Of a stretch of 64,000 nt of DNA, positions 62,601 to 64,000 are shown in pieces (position 1 is the stretch's first letter; each line of letters starts with the position of its first letter). The notes beneath the pieces were generated by a model that made no database searches, had not been told where the DNA came from, and was given only the letters and a program-made list of their open reading frames with translations. The position numbers were made by a program, and so were the translations under genes. Origin of the DNA: Flagellimonas myxillae (GTDB lineage: Bacteria; Bacteroidota; Bacteroidia; Flavobacteriales; Flavobacteriaceae); contig NZ_JAMFLY010000005.1 of NCBI RefSeq assembly GCF_023502235.1, positions 147,852 to 211,851 of the forward strand. Reading direction: 5' to 3'.

Positions 62601-64000
62601 CAGTTACGCCCACTCCATTGGTGGGTGTTCCTAGTGCCACCGTTAATGTTTCATCGCCCTCCACAATGGTATCATCGTTCAAGGCAACTATAATATCTTG
62701 AGTCTCCCCAGCATTTCCTGCAAAGTTTAAGGTACCTCCAGTGCTGTCATAATCCGTTCCACCTCCACTGGCTGTAACATCGGTAAATCCATAAGTAACA
62801 CTTGTTCCACCAACAACTGCATTGTTCAGGGTGACCGTAAAAACCATGTTGCCCCCAGCTACATTTTCCGTTTCTGTTTCATTGGTAATGGTCAAATTGG
62901 CGCTATCGTCGTCCGTGATCGTTCCTGTGGCGGGTGATCCAGCGACTCCCACACCATTGGTGGGTGTTCCCAAAGTAACTGTGAAGTTCTCATTCCCCTC
63001 AACTATGGCATCATTATTTAAGGGCACTGTAATGTCCTGGGTTTCCCCGGCATTGCCTGTAAAGTTTAAGGTGCCCCCGGTACTGTCATAATCCGTACCC
63101 CCTCCGGTGGCAGTGCCATCCGTAAAGGTGTATCCAACACTTGTTCCACCAACAACTGCATTGTTCAGGGTTACCGTAAATACCAGATTGCCCCCAGCCA
63201 CATTCTCATCAGCGGTTTCATTGGTGATGGATAAATTGGCGCTGTCATCGTCAGTGATGGTTCCCGTGGCAGGGCTTCCTGCAAGTCCAACACCATTTGT
63301 GGGTGTTCCCAAGGTTACCGTGAAGGTCTCGTTCCCCTCCACTATAGCATCGTTGTTCACTGCTACTATGATGTCCTGGGTCTCCCCGGTATTTCCAGTG
63401 AAATTAAGGGTTCCTCCTGCGCTGTCATAATCGGTACCTCCTCCTGTTGCCGTAACATCAGTGAAACTAAAAGCAACATCGGTTCCTGCTGCTACCGCGT
63501 TGTCAAGGGTTACCGTGAAAACCAAATTGCCGCCTGCAACATTCTCGTCCACAACCTCATTGGTAATTGTAAGGGTTGCACCATCATCGTTGTTTATGGT
63601 ACCCGTTGCTGGTGAGCCAGCTAGTCCTACTCCATTAGTAGGTGTTCCCAAAGTGACTGTGAAGGTCTCGTTACCTTCCACTATGGCATCATTGTTTAGG
63701 GCAACGGTGATGTTTTGGGTCTCCCCTGCCGTTCCAGTAAAATTGAGGGTTCCCCCGGTACTGTCATAGTCCGTACCACCACCTGTGGCTGTACCATCCG
63801 TAAAGGTGTATCCCACACTGGTTCCGCCAGCAATGTTATTATCAAGTGTAACTGTAAATACAAGGTTGCCTCCAGCGACATCTTCATCCACAGCCTCATT
63901 TGTGATTGTAAGGGTTGCCGTATCGTCGCTCTCTATGGTGACGTCCGCGCTGTTCGGGGCGCCCACAGTATAGCCCGTGCCCGCGGAAAGGGTCACCGTG
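59671..64000 (-). CDS. Giant Calx-beta repeat adhesin with T9SS type B sorting domain, 5' end outside window
   Basis: At least 1441 residues; the frame is open at base 64000, so the GTG at 63996 is internal. Five near-identical Calx-beta repeats of 113 residues (339 bp) plus a sixth divergent one are followed by Cys-containing Ig-like domains in tandem (about 60.5-61.9 kb), thrombospondin type 3 Ca-binding repeats (DSDNDGLTDGEE, TDDDGLTDGEE; about 60428-60530), a DUF11 domain and the CHU_C/type B sorting domain (NIFSPNNGDGINDLLVL to the end). Calx-beta and TSP3 bind Ca2+ and rigidify long adhesins. It is exported by T9SS with SprF encoded next door. Confidence 0.92.
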   Translation of the reverse strand, partial: TVTLSAGTGYTVGAPNSADVTIESDDTATLTITNEAVDEDVAGGNLVFTVTLDNNIAGGTSVGYTFTDGTATGGGTDYDSTGGTLNFTGTAGETQNITVALNNDAIVEGNETFTVTLGTPTNGVGLAGSPATGTINNDDGATLTITNEVVDENVAGGNLVFTVTLDNAVAAGTDVAFSFTDVTATGGGTDYDSAGGTLNFTGNTGETQDIIVAVNNDAIVEGNETFTVTLGTPTNGVGLAGSPATGTITDDDSANLSITNETADENVAGGNLVFTVTLNNAVVGGTSVGYTFTDGTATGGGTDYDSTGGTLNFTGNAGETQDITVPLNNDAIVEGNENFTVTLGTPTNGVGVAGSPATGTITDDDSANLTITNETETENVAGGNMVFTVTLNNAVVGGTSVTYGFTDVTASGGGTDYDSTGGTLNFAGNAGETQDIIVALNDDTIVEGDETLTVALGTPTNGVGVTGSPATGTITDNDNATLTITDNAESEDVAGGNLVFTVTLNNAVVGGTSVGYTFTDGTATGGGTDYDSTGGTLNFTGNAGETQDITVALNNDDIVEGNETFTVALGTPTNGIGVAGSPATGTINNDDTATVTIADVNGNEDDGAIQVSATLDLAVDGGFTVQVSSSDGTATLADNDYTGILQTLDFDGTPGETINFDIVPIVDALIEGDETVNISMANLGSTTFPVDVTDTGVLTINNDDSCAAGTTAPAVDGSVITTFCDVFVQDLDAYVTSIPSAGSDLRWSTDSDLTDQTSYLLTSTAPGPGTYYGFFFDNLNGCTSPSITITLTQNTTPSAGTTTNISACSDSGDGNSIVDLDDQLTGADAGTWSLTSAPGGASITINASNIVNFNGQPEGNYEFTYTTTGAVAPCVNQVATLTVTVIDCSTPCDAGNTAPTLDTSEPTNFCDVVSADLNDYVTDTAPVGSVLTWSTNPDPLETIAHRSSNVIAPGSYFGFFYDEVNGCASPTLTVTLFLNSTPDVLSTAGDSRCGEGTLTLIASTTDDAILNWYDSAAGGNFLGTGDTFETPLISETTSYFVEASANGCNSVRMEVVATINPTPSAGTPSNGIACNAAGNGGPTIIDLDDTLTGEDEGTWAVITDPSNGALVIGSGNNVDFEGLASGDYVFEYTTTGAVAPCVNTSVQVTIVVSSCIVDSDNDGLTDGEEDDLGTDPNNADTDDDGLTDGEEVLVEDDPNTTAVPEGATDPLDGCDPFLTPACNPPDIDLAITKDVDDDTPLLQSNVTFTITLENTTMDRVLDIVVMDLVDADSGFEYVSHNASIGGYDQTTGIWAIGEMGPEESATLDITVTVLVSGTLQNTATITSSFPNDGVASNNTASVSIQVNQSPCQTPGTLCNIFSPNNGDGINDLLVLVNHQDYPQNNLQIFDRYGNSVFEMQGYDSSWNGTRDGKDVPDGTYFYILDLEGDGTEIVKGWIQIIR
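61890..63927 (-). repeat. Tandem Calx-beta coding repeats, period 339 bp
   Basis: Repeat boundaries, read leftwards, begin at 63927, 63588, 63249, 62910 and 62571 (each starting D/N-D), then a divergent sixth from 62232. The five are close to identical in residues such as VAGGNLVFTVTL, GGGTDYDSTGGTLNF and VEGNETFTVTLG. Repeats probably continue beyond the window edge on the N-terminal side. Confidence 0.9.

Noticed and set aside
61890..63927. Regularly spaced repeats that might suggest a CRISPR array
   Set aside because: The period is 339 bp, the whole unit is repeated, and the frame encodes Calx-beta domains on the minus strand.
62210..63973. A series of similar plus-strand open frames of 60-107 codons
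   Set aside because: They are antisense shadows of the Calx-beta repeats; their mutual similarity comes from the repeat DNA.

Overview
The window is chromosomal DNA of a Bacteroidota bacterium, almost certainly a marine-type member of the Flavobacteriaceae. Supporting features are SusC/SusD pairs with an ECF sigma/FecR pair, a PorP/SprF protein, a giant adhesin ending in a T9SS type B sorting domain, lipoproteins with acidic residues after the lipobox Cys, no clear Shine-Dalgarno sites, and several TAnnTTTG-type -7 promoter boxes. There is no prophage, insertion sequence or CRISPR array. The genus is not resolved from sequence alone.

Layout. 0-6 kb: end of an alpha/beta hydrolase, an SGNH lipoprotein, a small membrane protein, then the housekeeping trio tig-clpP-clpX. 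6-11 kb: a small alpha/beta hydrolase with a striking 24-bp palindrome upstream, a GH3-like protein, and a divergent DUF2797 - endonuclease/phosphatase - POT transporter set. 11-21 kb: the leftward sppA-yhhQ-asmA unit, a folK/deoxynucleoside kinase fusion, a SPOUT methyltransferase and mutS. 21-27 kb: a Crp-type regulator, a fatty acid hydroxylase, a PHB-depolymerase-like protein without its catalytic residues, a METTL7-like methyltransferase, tRNA-Gly and tRNA-Leu, a GNAT, an SDR lacking the Tyr/Lys pair, and a BASS transporter. 27-35 kb: a leftward ECF sigma - FecR - STN-SusC - SusD - small lipoprotein locus.

35-45.5 kb: an iolG-like dehydrogenase faces a leftward run of metallophosphoesterase, LacI regulator, a planctomycete-type cytochrome (PSCyt1/DUF1549/DUF1553), a DUF1501 protein, a beta-propeller protein and a DUF2231-cytochrome-LRR membrane protein. 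Two matching CACGTG-centred palindromes lie before lacI and before the cytochrome gene. This makes a self-contained and poorly understood regulon, and it is the best candidate here for an undescribed system. 45.7-53.2 kb: an AraC regulator and a five-gene non-phosphorylating L-fucose pathway: L-fuconate dehydratase, SDR, FAH-family hydrolase, L-lactate dehydrogenase and a GH29 fucosidase lipoprotein. 53-57 kb: a DMT transporter, an alpha/beta hydrolase and an atypical Nramp-like transporter. 57-64 kb: a leftward unit of Calx-beta adhesin (5' end outside the window), SprF/PorP and a PorE-like OmpA protein.

The main functional themes are acquisition of complex glycans (SusCD, fucosidase and fucose catabolism), an extracytoplasmic haem-protein module under LacI control, and a type IX secretion adhesin with dedicated partners.
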